From CAYXDR01 sp046498185 (GTDB lineage: Bacteria > Desulfobacterota > DSM-4660 > Desulfatiglandales > Desulfatiglandaceae), in assembly GCA_046498185.1 (NCBI GenBank), contig JAWOBE010000076.1, positions 14,008 to 78,007 on the forward strand: DNA of 64,000 nucleotides, given 5' to 3'. The notes under the pieces were generated by a model. The model made no database searches and had not been told where the DNA came from. It worked only from the letters and a program-made list of their open reading frames with translations. Shown here piece after piece: positions 35,114 to 43,322 of this stretch (position 1 is its first letter; each line of letters opens with the position of its first letter). Position numbers and translations under genes: made by a program.

Positions 35114-35845
35114 ATGAAACAAATAAGAAAAATAATTAAGATAGATGAAGAACTATGCGATGGATGCGGGCGTTGCGTACCGGCCTGCGCGGAAGGAAGC
35201 ATCAAGGTAGTGGACGGTAAAGCGAGGCTGGCTGCGGAGAACCTGTGTGACGGTCTCGGAGCCTGTCTCGGGGATTGTCCTAAAGGTGCACTTTCCATAG
35301 AAGAACGGGAAGCCGAGGCTTTTGACGAAGAAGCCGTTGCCGAGTACTTGTCCTCATCAGATTCTCAATGTTTTACCCTTGATTCAACCCCGCCTACGGC
35401 CTCTACAACGGCATCTACCCCGACCAAAGAAAAACCCCGGGGAGATTCCCGGCTGGGTCACTGGCCGGTTCAGATCAATCTCGTACCGCCCATTGCACCT
35501 TTCTTACAGGATGCCGACCTATTGGTGACCGCAGATTGTGTCCCGGTTGCCTATCCGAATTTTCATCAGGATTTTCTGGACGGGAAAGTTGTCATGCTGG
35601 GATGCCCGAAATTTGACAATAAAGCAGGATATTTAAATAAATTCACCAATATATTTAAAAGTGCCAGAATCAAAAGCATCACGGTTCTCAATATGGAAGT
35701 TCCGTGTTGTTCCTCGCTTCCCGGCATCATTAAAAAAGCTATTGAGGATGCCGGGGTAGCAATTCCGGTAACCGAGGTGATGATATCCACAAAAGGAGAA
35801 ATTCTCCCGGAACGGCCGGATATCCCGCTCCGCTGTAGGACTTGA
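35114..35845 (+). CDS. Ferredoxin-domain 4Fe-4S protein
   Basis: This 243-residue protein has an N-terminal 4Fe-4S motif (CDGCGRCVPACAEGS) and a second one reading CDGLGACLGDCPKGA, where the second Cys of the first CxxC is Leu. This is a recurrent variant of the family and would hold at most a modified cluster. The remainder is a separate domain with single or paired cysteines (VTADCVPVAY, VMLGCPKFD, EVPCCSSLPGI) that may bind another cofactor. It is likely an electron-transfer or sensor protein for an unknown partner. AAGGA precedes the ATG. It sits directly after element C, which may separate it from the HD gene. Confidence 0.85.
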   Translation: MKQIRKIIKIDEELCDGCGRCVPACAEGSIKVVDGKARLAAENLCDGLGACLGDCPKGALSIEEREAEAFDEEAVAEYLSSSDSQCFTLDSTPPTASTTASTPTKEKPRGDSRLGHWPVQINLVPPIAPFLQDADLLVTADCVPVAYPNFHQDFLDGKVVMLGCPKFDNKAGYLNKFTNIFKSARIKSITVLNMEVPCCSSLPGIIKKAIEDAGVAIPVTEVMISTKGEILPERPDIPLRCRT

Positions 35846-35932
35846 CACAAGACCCCACTTTGCCTATTTTGAATATATTAAACGATCGCCGATTTCTCGA
35901 AGATTTTTCAACAGCGGGGAGGGAGATGAAGC

Positions 35933-36859
35933 ATGAGGATAGTGTTGATCGGACAGGGACCTTTCGGGGCAAAGGTCCTGGAATCTCTTCTTGAAAAGGG
36001 TGAAAGCATCCTATGTGTTCATACCCCACCCGATCCTCCACGGGGCAGGACAGATCCGCTGAAGGAACTCACCCTTCAAAAAAGCCTGCCGCTGCGGCAG
36101 CCCTCCAATTATCGGGATAAAAACATCTTCGACGATTATTGTTCTTTTAAGCCGGAATTAACCATTATGGCTTTTGTCACCGCTATAATTCCACCCAGAC
36201 TTTTTGATGTTCCAGTCAAAGGCGCCATTTGCTACCATCCTTCCATCCTCCCCCGCCACCGCGGTGCAAGCGCTATCAACTGGGCGATTATAATGGGTGA
36301 TACAACCACTGGCTTGACGATTTTCCATCCGGACGGCGGCATAGACACAGGTCCGATATTGCTTCAGAAAACCGTTCAAATCAAACCGGACGACACGACC
36401 GGAAGCCTTTATTTCAACCACCTGTTTCCAATGGGAGTGGATGCCATCCTCGAGACCGTGGACATGATAAAAGCCGGGAGTGCCCTTGCGGTGCCTCAAC
36501 CTGAAGAGGGCGCCACATACGAGCCTCCATGCGACGATCGAGTCGCCGGCATAGACTGGAGCAGGCCGGGCCGGGAGCTGTATAATCTCGTCAGAGGCTG
36601 CGACCCTCAGCCGGGTGCATATGCTTTTCTAAACGGTGAAAAAATCCGTTTTTATGATGCAAGGTTTAATCCGGAACCAGTTTCCACATCCCCCGGCACA
36701 ATAACGGATATAACCCAAAACGGAATCGCAGTCGCGGTGAATGGAGGGGTTTTAACCGCCCGTAAAATCCGTTTTGCCAAAGCCGGCAAAATGGATGCTG
36801 TAGATTTTGCGGCCGATTACGGGTTGAAAGCAGGAGCCGTTTTTTCAAGGCAGCGGTAA
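35933..36859 (+). CDS. Formyltransferase-family protein resembling 10-formyl-THF hydrolase domain
   Basis: This 308-residue protein has the formyltransferase N-terminal fold and OB-like C-terminal domain. Its catalytic segment reads YHPSILPRHRGASAINWAI with later GGIDTGPILLQK and LPQPEEGATYE-like QPEEGATYEPP. These resemble the hydrolase domain of animal 10-formyltetrahydrofolate dehydrogenase more than Fmt, whose motif is usually HGSLLPRWRG. The His and the Asp of GGIDTG, required in both families, are kept. It probably removes or transfers a formyl group from 10-formyl-THF. The ATG follows GGGAG. It heads a loose plus-strand group with the small DUF2080-like gene. Confidence 0.78.
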   Translation: MRIVLIGQGPFGAKVLESLLEKGESILCVHTPPDPPRGRTDPLKELTLQKSLPLRQPSNYRDKNIFDDYCSFKPELTIMAFVTAIIPPRLFDVPVKGAICYHPSILPRHRGASAINWAIIMGDTTTGLTIFHPDGGIDTGPILLQKTVQIKPDDTTGSLYFNHLFPMGVDAILETVDMIKAGSALAVPQPEEGATYEPPCDDRVAGIDWSRPGRELYNLVRGCDPQPGAYAFLNGEKIRFYDARFNPEPVSTSPGTITDITQNGIAVAVNGGVLTARKIRFAKAGKMDAVDFAADYGLKAGAVFSRQR

Positions 36860-36917
36860 TGCAAATACCCCATGCCGTCGTATCTACTATTTCTTCAACA
36901 CCACGGAGAAATCGCTT

Positions 36918-37139
36918 ATGGAGCCGGAAGCCCACGTAACCGACGACACGCAAAACACCGGGATGGAAACTTCCGCGCAACTTGGAGGGAAGGTGAAACT
37001 CGAGGTTTACGGCGAAGAAATGATAGAAAAAATCGTTAAGCAGAGCGGAAACAGTGGCCGGGTTTATCTACCCCCAAACTGGGTTGGATGCCGTGTCAAA
37101 ATAATAAAGCTCGGCAGGGAGCAAGAAAAGGAGTTATAA
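36918..37139 (+). CDS. DUF2080-like small protein
   Basis: This 73-residue protein has a variable acidic N-terminus and a conserved C-terminal half (EKIVKQSGNSGRVYLPPNWVGCRVKII) matching DUF2080, a family often labelled transposon-encoded but also found alone in archaea and Desulfobacterota. The SGNSGRVYLP segment resembles an AbrB/MazE-type swapped-hairpin motif, so DNA binding is conceivable. No transposase is nearby. GGAG lies 9 nt before the ATG. Confidence 0.68.
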   Translation: MEPEAHVTDDTQNTGMETSAQLGGKVKLEVYGEEMIEKIVKQSGNSGRVYLPPNWVGCRVKIIKLGREQEKEL

Positions 37140-37251
37140 TAACAGCGACAACATGCATAAATATTCGAGACTGGGTACGGGCCTTAAAATTTCTATTGTT
37201 TACGCCGACCTATCCGGGCAAATCCTTTTTTGAGAGGAGAAACAGTCTTTT

Positions 37252-37686
37252 ATGCAAAATGTTTTGATCAGAGCAGCAACCCCCGCAGACGCCGATGCTA
37301 TGAACCGGATACTCTCGGATGTATCGAGGGACGGCGCGCGGGTGGATTTCGAAAGAATAACCTCAGGGCGGTCATGCAACAAAGAAGATGCGAGCCTGGT
37401 CGCTGAAATTGACGGCAAGGTCGTCGCTTTCATGATAAGCTATGTGTTTGATGGCGGTTTCGGTCTGGAACGCAGTGCCTGGATCGCAACACTTGGGGTT
37501 TCTCCTTCGTGCATGGGGAAAGGCATCGGCACGTTGCTCGCCGAAAAACTTATGTCAATTTACCGGCGCAAATCCGTCAAGCACCTGTTCACCGCCGTTA
37601 GATGGGATTCAGTGGATCTCCTCTCTTTTTTCAAAACACTGGGTTTCTACCGAAGCGACTTTATAAATCTCGAGAAAAAACTTTAA
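37252..37686 (+). CDS. GNAT-family N-acetyltransferase
   Basis: This 144-residue protein has the GNAT fold: N-terminal IRAATPADADAMNRIL, the central beta strand WIATLGVSPSCMGKGIGTLLAEKL with the acetyl-CoA loop (xxGxGxG/A reading MGKGIG), and a C-terminal FFKTLGFYRSDFINLEKKL. The acceptor substrate is unknown. A GAGGAG Shine-Dalgarno lies about 12 nt upstream. The 112-bp gap before it suggests separate expression from the DUF2080-like gene. Confidence 0.85.
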   Translation: MQNVLIRAATPADADAMNRILSDVSRDGARVDFERITSGRSCNKEDASLVAEIDGKVVAFMISYVFDGGFGLERSAWIATLGVSPSCMGKGIGTLLAEKLMSIYRRKSVKHLFTAVRWDSVDLLSFFKTLGFYRSDFINLEKKL

Positions 37687-37758
37687 GACGACCGCCGATT
37701 GGAATCTGCACGGATATAGGGATAAAACCGAAGATCCACTCTACAAGGAGGATTACAC

Positions 37759-38427
37759 ATGTACGTGGGTAGAATAATGCACAGGGAACTGTTGACCGTT
37801 CCTCCGGACACCCCGCTTGATAAGGCCCGGGATATAATCGCCGAAAGGGCCATTTCCCACCTTCTCATAGTCGACCATACAGGAAAATTGGTCGGTTTGG
37901 CTTCGGACAGAGATATCAGGCAAAGCTGGGCTTCGCCTGCGACTTCCCTCAGCAAGCACGAACTTAATTACCTGCTTGGCAAAATCAATCTGGGAATGAT
38001 CATGGTGAAAAAAATTGTCACGGTAGGCCCCGAAACCACGATCGAACGGGCCGCGCTGCTCATGCAGCAGAATCGAATCAGCGCCTTACCTGTTCTCGAA
38101 AATGAAAAACTTGTAGGCATCATCACGACGACTGACGTCATGGAAGTTTTGTTGAGAGCCATCGGTATTGACGACGATAGTTCCAGATTTGTAGTCGTGG
38201 TGAAGGACAGGGTCGGCTGCATTGCCGACATTTCAAGAATCCTGAAAGAACAGAAGATAAATATTCGAAGCCTGGTAAGTCTTCCGGAAAAAGACTCCCC
38301 GGGAGTCTACCAACTGGTGATGCGGGTAAGGGCTGACGATAGGCAGAGGGCTGTTGAAAGTTTGGAAAAAGCCAATTTTCGGGTTTTAACCGGTTACGTT
38401 GACAATTTAGAAGAATTTATAAATTAA
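37759..38427 (+). CDS. CBS-pair and ACT-domain protein (AcuB-like)
   Basis: This 222-residue protein has two tandem CBS domains (MHRELLTVPPDTPLDKARD with HLLIVDHTGKLVGLASDRDI, then IVTVGPETTIERAALLM with ALPVLENEKLVGIITTTDV) followed by a C-terminal ACT domain (FVVVVKDRVGCIADISRILKEQ). CBS pairs bind adenosyl nucleotides and ACT domains bind amino acids, so a sensory role is likely. It resembles AcuB, tied to acetyl-CoA metabolism in some bacteria. It has a perfect AAGGAGG Shine-Dalgarno and lies 32 bp ahead of a universal stress protein, probably in one operon. Confidence 0.88.
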   Translation: MYVGRIMHRELLTVPPDTPLDKARDIIAERAISHLLIVDHTGKLVGLASDRDIRQSWASPATSLSKHELNYLLGKINLGMIMVKKIVTVGPETTIERAALLMQQNRISALPVLENEKLVGIITTTDVMEVLLRAIGIDDDSSRFVVVVKDRVGCIADISRILKEQKINIRSLVSLPEKDSPGVYQLVMRVRADDRQRAVESLEKANFRVLTGYVDNLEEFIN

Positions 38428-38459
38428 ATCGAAAACTTAAAAAGACAAGGAGGAATAGA

Positions 38460-38933
38460 ATGTTGCCGATAAAAAATATCCTCTGCCCTGTAGACTTCAG
38501 CACGCCATGCTATCAAGCCCTCGCACATGCCCGGGAACTGGCCGCCCATTTCTCTTCGACTGTCACGCTGCTGCATGTGGTTTCACCTATTCCGGTTATC
38601 CCCAACTCTACATTCCCTTCAGCGGCACATGTACCGGACCTGCTGAGCGAGATGGAAGAATCCGCCAGGCAATCTATAGCCGTGCTGGAAAAAGAGTTCG
38701 CCGGAGAAGGCATAAAGTGTAAAACCCTTGTCGTGCATGGTGCACCGGCCGATCAGATCGTGGCAACCGCGTCGGGGGAACACACCGAGCTGATAGTCAT
38801 TGCCACTCATGGAATGACCGGATGGAAGAGAGTGCTTTTCGGTTCGGTGGCAGAAAAAGTGGTACGCTATTCTCCATGCGCAGTACTGACGATCCGTGCA
38901 CCGGAGGAAGACGAGAAAGGCTCTTCCGAATAA
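38460..38933 (+). CDS. Universal stress protein (UspA family)
   Basis: This 157-residue single UspA domain starts IKNILCPVDFSTPCYQALAHA and contains the ATP-binding signature GMTGWKRVLFGSVAEKVVRYSPCAVLTI (G-2x-G-9x-G-S/T type). This suggests an ATP-binding Usp linked to stress or energy state. AAGGAGG precedes the ATG. Its last 67 bp overlap the 3' end of the convergent nitrilase-family gene, so the two transcripts are antisense at their ends. Confidence 0.9.
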   Translation: MLPIKNILCPVDFSTPCYQALAHARELAAHFSSTVTLLHVVSPIPVIPNSTFPSAAHVPDLLSEMEESARQSIAVLEKEFAGEGIKCKTLVVHGAPADQIVATASGEHTELIVIATHGMTGWKRVLFGSVAEKVVRYSPCAVLTIRAPEEDEKGSSE

Positions 38934-39775
38934 CCCGCCCGGGTGTTCCTGCCGTTGAGCAGAGCCCTGTATATCGAAGGCCGACGCCCGGGAAGGAAAT
39001 ATTTCATTCGGTGCCCGCGCACCTCGTTAAGGCTTTCAAGGTCGAGGGTGATTACCATCACATGCTCGCGCTCGCCTGTATGCGCCGCTAGAATCCTCCC
39101 CTGCGGATCGAGGGCGAGCGCCACTCCGGGGAAACGATATTTTCCCCCCGATGCCCCTGCCTGATTGCATGCTATTACAAAAAGACCGTTATCGAAGGCC
39201 CTGGCCGGCAGATGCCGCAGCCAGCTCTCCAATTTTTCTTCCGGGGAGCCCCGCGGGGAAGCATGAGGAAAAAAAATAACATCGGCGCCCATCAAAGCCA
39301 TGCCTGTACTTAATTCAGGAAAATGAGATTCGTAGCATAGCTGAATGCCGTAAAAAATCGGCCCTTCTCGAAACAGGGAGATGTCCGAACCCGCCTTGTA
39401 AATCCCTGATTCCGGCGGGGGCAGGTGAGTTTTTCGATGCCCGCCGACGATACCTTCCGGAGAAACCACCACCTGGCTGATATAAGGTTTTTCCGTCTCC
39501 TCGGTTCCAGGTTCCACGAGACCAGCAAGAATCGTGCAACCGCATGCGGCCGCCGTCCGATGAAGACTCCGGAGAACAATTTCGTTTGAACCGGCGGCCG
39601 CAAGGGCCTCATCGAGGCCCTGCGGATACCCGGTCGCGGACAGCTCCGGAAAACAAACCAGTGACGCTCCCGCCGAAACCGCGCAGACGGTCAGCCTTTC
39701 GATCGCTGCGAGATTGTAATCCATGTCACCCGACTTGCAATCCATGCACACGGCTGCGACCGTGATGCCGGTCAT
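38867..39775 (-). CDS. Nitrilase-superfamily carbon-nitrogen hydrolase
   Basis: This 302-residue protein has the catalytic triad of the superfamily: Glu in CFPELSATGY, Lys in GGHRKTHLPPPE and Cys in GIQLCYESHFPE. The family hydrolyses amides or nitriles; the substrate here is unknown. It lies 23 bp after ilvC and is probably the last gene of the branched-chain amino acid operon, so an amide in that metabolism is conceivable, but nothing in the sequence shows it. AAGGG precedes the ATG. The C-terminal tail (Ser-rich) overlaps the convergent universal stress gene. Confidence 0.83.
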   Translation of the reverse strand: MTGITVAAVCMDCKSGDMDYNLAAIERLTVCAVSAGASLVCFPELSATGYPQGLDEALAAAGSNEIVLRSLHRTAAACGCTILAGLVEPGTEETEKPYISQVVVSPEGIVGGHRKTHLPPPESGIYKAGSDISLFREGPIFYGIQLCYESHFPELSTGMALMGADVIFFPHASPRGSPEEKLESWLRHLPARAFDNGLFVIACNQAGASGGKYRFPGVALALDPQGRILAAHTGEREHVMVITLDLESLNEVRGHRMKYFLPGRRPSIYRALLNGRNTRAGYSEEPFSSSSGARIVSTAHGE

Positions 39776-39798
39776 AAGAATTTCCCTTCCATTTATTA

Positions 39799-40854
39799 CT
39801 ATTTCTTGCTGCGGTTCTCAGGCCTCAATGCGCGCACAGCCGCCCCGGCATGCCACATTTCAGAATTACGCATCTCGGTCAATTCCCCATCGAGTTTTTC
39901 ACGGTAATCAGGCGCGCCGTTCGCTTTGAGAACGATTTCCGTCTCCTTTCCGGAGCGTACGCTTTCGTAAAGCCTGTCGAAAACCGGACTCACGGCGTCT
40001 TTGAAAGGCTTCGACCAGTCGAGGGCACCCCGCTGGGCGGTAACGCTGCAGTTGGCGAACATCCAGTCCATGCCGTTTTCATCAACGAGACGAATCAAGC
40101 TCTGGGTAAGTTCCTCAACGGTTTCGTTGAAAGCTTCACTGGGTGTATGTCCGTTCTTTCTAAGGCATTCATACTGCGCTTCCATTACGCCGGCAAGCGC
40201 GCCCATCAGCACTCCCCGTTCACCCGTCAAATCACTGAAGACTTCCTTCTCGAACGTCGTCGGGAAAAGGTAGCCGGACCCTATGGCAATCCCCAGGGCC
40301 AGCGCCCGTTCCCGGGCCTTGCCGGTGGCATCTTGATGAACGGCGAAGCTGGCATTTATCCCGGCCCCTGCAAGAAAATTTCTTCTAAGAGATGTTCCCG
40401 AGCCTTTCGGAGCCACCAGAATAACATCCACATCATCAGGCGCTATAACCCCTGTCTGGTCCCGGTAGGTGATTGCGAACCCGTGCGAAAAGTAGAGCGC
40501 ATTGCCTTTTTCCAGGCGGAGTTTAATATCAGGCCAGGTTGCAACCTGGCCGGCGTCTGAGACCAAAAACTGGATAATGGTTCCGCGCTGGGCAGCCTCA
40601 CTTAGCGGAAACAACGTTTTCCCGGGAACAAAACCGTCATCAACAGCTTTCTGCCACGTCTTGCCACCCTCTCTTTGACCGACTATAACATTTATACCGT
40701 TATCCCTCAGATTAAGAGCCTGACCGGGCCCCTGCACCCCGTAACCTAAAACCGCGACGGTTTCTTGCTCGAGCACCTCGCGCGCATGTTCCAATGTAAA
40801 CTCGTCAGATGTTACAACATCTTCAACCACTCCACCAAAATCAATCTTTGCCAT
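39799..40854 (-). CDS. ilvC: Ketol-acid reductoisomerase, eukaryote-like subtype
   Basis: IlvC isomerises and reduces acetolactate and acetohydroxybutyrate with NAD(P)H and magnesium in valine, leucine and isoleucine synthesis. It has 351 residues. The nucleotide motif is VLGYGVQGPGQALNLRDNG with the specificity loop VGQREGGKTWQKAV. The catalytic C-terminal domain has FEKEVFSDLTGERGVLMGAL and GHTPSEAFNETVEELTQS. These segments and the FSHGF/VAPKGSG region resemble fungal Ilv5 more than the usual short bacterial form. The ATG (MAKIDFGG) follows AGGAGG at 7 nt; the upstream start is rejected. Confidence 0.93.
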   Translation of the reverse strand: MAKIDFGGVVEDVVTSDEFTLEHAREVLEQETVAVLGYGVQGPGQALNLRDNGINVIVGQREGGKTWQKAVDDGFVPGKTLFPLSEAAQRGTIIQFLVSDAGQVATWPDIKLRLEKGNALYFSHGFAITYRDQTGVIAPDDVDVILVAPKGSGTSLRRNFLAGAGINASFAVHQDATGKARERALALGIAIGSGYLFPTTFEKEVFSDLTGERGVLMGALAGVMEAQYECLRKNGHTPSEAFNETVEELTQSLIRLVDENGMDWMFANCSVTAQRGALDWSKPFKDAVSPVFDRLYESVRSGKETEIVLKANGAPDYREKLDGELTEMRNSEMWHAGAAVRALRPENRSKK

Positions 40855-40965
40855 CAATAAGCCTCCTGAAATCAAATTATCCCGGCCGCTGGGCCGGGAA
40901 CGAAAATCCACGGTTTCCCAGATACATGTGAAAATTAAAACCGCCTTATAATACCTCGGCCTTTA

Positions 40966-41460
40966 CTATACATCCCGTGCAAGCGCTATCGTTCCGGTGC
41001 GGGCGATCTCCTTAATTCCGATATGTTTTAACAGATCAATGAAGGCCTCCACCTTGGCCTCGTTGCCGGTGACCTCTATTATATAATCGTCTGGACCCAC
41101 GTCCACGACTTTTGCCCGAAATATATCCACATTCCTGAATATTTCAGCCCGCTGCCCCGACCTGGCCCTGACCTTCACCAAAGCCATATCACGCGAAACG
41201 ATTCCGGTCCCTGTTAAATCATAGACTTTAACCACACCGATTAATTTGTTGAGCTGCTTCTTAATCTGTTCCACCACAGCTGCATCGCCCGTGGTAACAA
41301 GCGTAATCCTGCTTGTCTTTGGGTCCAATGTCTCCGCAACACATAGGCTTGCAATGTTAAATCCCCTGCCGCTGAACAACCCGACCACCGAAGAAAGAAC
41401 CCCCGGGCTGTTGTCCACAAGCAAAGAAAGCACATGTTTTTCATCATTTGGATTATTCAT
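40966..41460 (-). CDS. ilvH: Acetolactate synthase small (regulatory) subunit
   Basis: This 164-residue protein has an N-terminal ACT domain (LSLLVDNSPGVLSSVVGLFSGRGFNIASLCV) that binds valine for feedback inhibition, and the ALS_ss C-terminal domain (DIFRAKVVDVGPDDYIIEVTG). It activates IlvB and makes it feedback sensitive. AGGA lies 5 nt before the ATG, and the gene follows ilvB by 33 bp. The length matches the IlvH/IlvN family of other Proteobacteria. Confidence 0.94.
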   Translation of the reverse strand: MNNPNDEKHVLSLLVDNSPGVLSSVVGLFSGRGFNIASLCVAETLDPKTSRITLVTTGDAAVVEQIKKQLNKLIGVVKVYDLTGTGIVSRDMALVKVRARSGQRAEIFRNVDIFRAKVVDVGPDDYIIEVTGNEAKVEAFIDLLKHIGIKEIARTGTIALARDV

Positions 41461-41493
41461 TTTAATCCTGGATTTAAAATATTAAATTTATGT

Positions 41494-43182
41494 TTAAACC
41501 AGCAACATTTCTGTTATCGGCGCCCCGGCAGGCACCATCGGGTAAACACCTTCTTCCTTTTCTACCATAAAATCCATAACGACAGCACCGGGAGTCTCAA
41601 GTCCCTTCTTGAGCACGGGCACCACTTCAGACGGTGTAGCCGCCCTGAGACCAGTCGCCCCATATGCTTCCGCCAGTTTGACAAAATCAGGAGCATGCGA
41701 CATTTCGGTGAATGAATAACGCCTCCCGTAGAACAATTCCTGCCACTGTCGGACCATGCCGAGGAACCCATTGTTAAGAATGACTATTTTTATCGCAAGA
41801 CCATATTGAACAACTGTGGCCAACTCCTGGATATTCATCTGGATGCTACCATCCCCGGCGATATCGACCACCAACTTCTCCGGAAATGCGACCTGTGCGC
41901 CTATCGCGGCAGGGAAGCCGAAACCCATCGCACCCAAACCCCCGGAAGTTAAAAAACAATTGGGCTGGTCGAAAATGTAATACTGAGCCGCCCACATCTG
42001 GTTCTGGCCTACCTCGGTGGTTATTATTGCCCCTCCGCCGGTCAGCTCATGGAGCTTTTCCACCACATACTGAGGCTTTATAGCACCGTTTTGACTATAG
42101 TCGAGCTTTTTACTATTTTTCCACTGCTCGATCATCCCGAACCAATCCTTCCTGCGGCCCTCATCGATTTTTATCTCCTCAGCCTGGAGCAAATCGTTGA
42201 GCATTGCAAGAGTGGCTTTGCAATCACCCACTATCGGGATGGCTACAGGGACATTTTTTCGGATTGAGGTCGGATCGATGTCGATATGGATGATCTTGGC
42301 TTTAGGGGCGAACGTGTCGGTCCTCCCCGTGACCCTGTCATCGAATCTCACACCCACCGCTATCAACAGATCACAACCAGCCGACGCCATGTTGGCCCTG
42401 TGGGTACCGTGCATTCCAATCATGCCCAACCACAGCGGATTGCTTCCGGGAAAAGCTCCGAGTCCCATAAGAGTGGTAGCCACAGGGCATGCCATGGTTT
42501 CGGCGAGTTGTGTCAATTCATCACCCGCCCCGGACAAAATAACCCCTCCTCCGGCAAGAATCATCGGGCGCGCGGCTTTCTTAAACAGGCTCACTACTTT
42601 GTGAAGCTGTCGAACGTTCGGCTTGTAGGTAGGTTGATAACTCCGAAGTTTAACTTCTTTGGGAGGATCATAACGTGTAGTCTGCTGCATGATATCCTTC
42701 GGAAGATCCACCAACACCGGGCCCGGCCGTCCGGACCCCGCTATGTGGAAAGCCTCTCTTACCGTTGCGGCGAGGTCCTCGATCCGCGTTACCAGATAGT
42801 TGTGTTTGGTGCAGGGCCTGGTGATTCCAACTATGTCAACCTCTTGGAAAGCGTCGTTTCCTATCAGGGGTGTCGGAACCTGACCGGTGAAAACAACCAA
42901 GGGGATGGAATCCGTATAAGCGGTGGCTATGCCGGTTATGGTATTCGTCGCGCCCGGACCCGAGGTAACCAGGCACACTCCGACCTTGCCCGACGCTCTC
43001 GCATAGCCGTCAGCCGCATGCACGGCAGCCTGTTCATGACGCACCAGGATATGCCTGAGATCCGCCCTGGTGATTTCATCGTAAATGTCGATTACAGCGC
43101 CCCCGGGATATCCGAATATCGTATCCACGCCTAAATCCTTAAGTGACTGCAGAACAATCTGCGCTCCGGTGAGTTTGATGAT
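41494..43182 (-). CDS. ilvB: Acetolactate synthase large subunit, apparent ATC start
   Basis: The thiamine-diphosphate enzyme condenses pyruvate with pyruvate or 2-oxobutyrate. The catalytic Glu in VRHEQAAVHAADGYAR, TSGPGATNTITGIATAY, and the ThDP motif GDGSIQMNIQELAT are present. The first ATG/GTG/TTG in frame is GTG 43128, which falls inside the conserved N-terminus. In-frame coding extends upstream as IIKLTGAQIVLQSLKDLG, matching the family N-terminus (MxKLTGAQI), and AGGAGG (43193-43188) lies 5 nt before an ATC at 43182. I place the start at that ATC. This gives 562 residues, the usual length. No in-frame ATG, GTG or TTG exists back to a stop at 43236. Confidence 0.9.
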   Translation of the reverse strand: MIKLTGAQIVLQSLKDLGVDTIFGYPGGAVIDIYDEITRADLRHILVRHEQAAVHAADGYARASGKVGVCLVTSGPGATNTITGIATAYTDSIPLVVFTGQVPTPLIGNDAFQEVDIVGITRPCTKHNYLVTRIEDLAATVREAFHIAGSGRPGPVLVDLPKDIMQQTTRYDPPKEVKLRSYQPTYKPNVRQLHKVVSLFKKAARPMILAGGGVILSGAGDELTQLAETMACPVATTLMGLGAFPGSNPLWLGMIGMHGTHRANMASAGCDLLIAVGVRFDDRVTGRTDTFAPKAKIIHIDIDPTSIRKNVPVAIPIVGDCKATLAMLNDLLQAEEIKIDEGRRKDWFGMIEQWKNSKKLDYSQNGAIKPQYVVEKLHELTGGGAIITTEVGQNQMWAAQYYIFDQPNCFLTSGGLGAMGFGFPAAIGAQVAFPEKLVVDIAGDGSIQMNIQELATVVQYGLAIKIVILNNGFLGMVRQWQELFYGRRYSFTEMSHAPDFVKLAEAYGATGLRAATPSEVVPVLKKGLETPGAVVMDFMVEKEEGVYPMVPAGAPITEMLLV

Positions 43183-43187
43183 GAATC

Positions 43188-43193
43188 CCTCCT
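43188..43193 (-). promoter_or_regulatory. Shine-Dalgarno that decides the ilvB start
   Basis: A consensus AGGAGG (with flanking A and G) sits 5 nt before ATC 43182 and 8 nt before ATC 43179. It is 59 nt before the first canonical start (GTG 43128), too far to serve it. It therefore supports initiation at a non-AUG codon or a recent ATG-to-ATC change. Confidence 0.75.
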
Positions 43194-43322
43194 TTCCGCT
43201 CTGCCTGCCTTGTTTATCCAGGCAGTTCCCTGTTCACGGACGTTGAACTTTCAACGCAATATGTGCAAGCAGTTCAACACTTTCTATTCGTTGCCGCTCG
43301 GCCGGTGTTTCAAACAACCGCC

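Noticed and set aside
34924..35139. Arg-rich frames across elements C, E and G with a shared peptide (SQNN..PRGRGR..RRRYR)
   Set aside because: The likeness follows from the shared hexamer DNA of the elements. Frames differ in start context, lack ribosome sites and overlap known genes, so they are not taken as coding.
36918..37139. Transposon remnant suggested by the DUF2080 label
   Set aside because: No transposase, terminal repeats or target duplication surround it; the label is historical.
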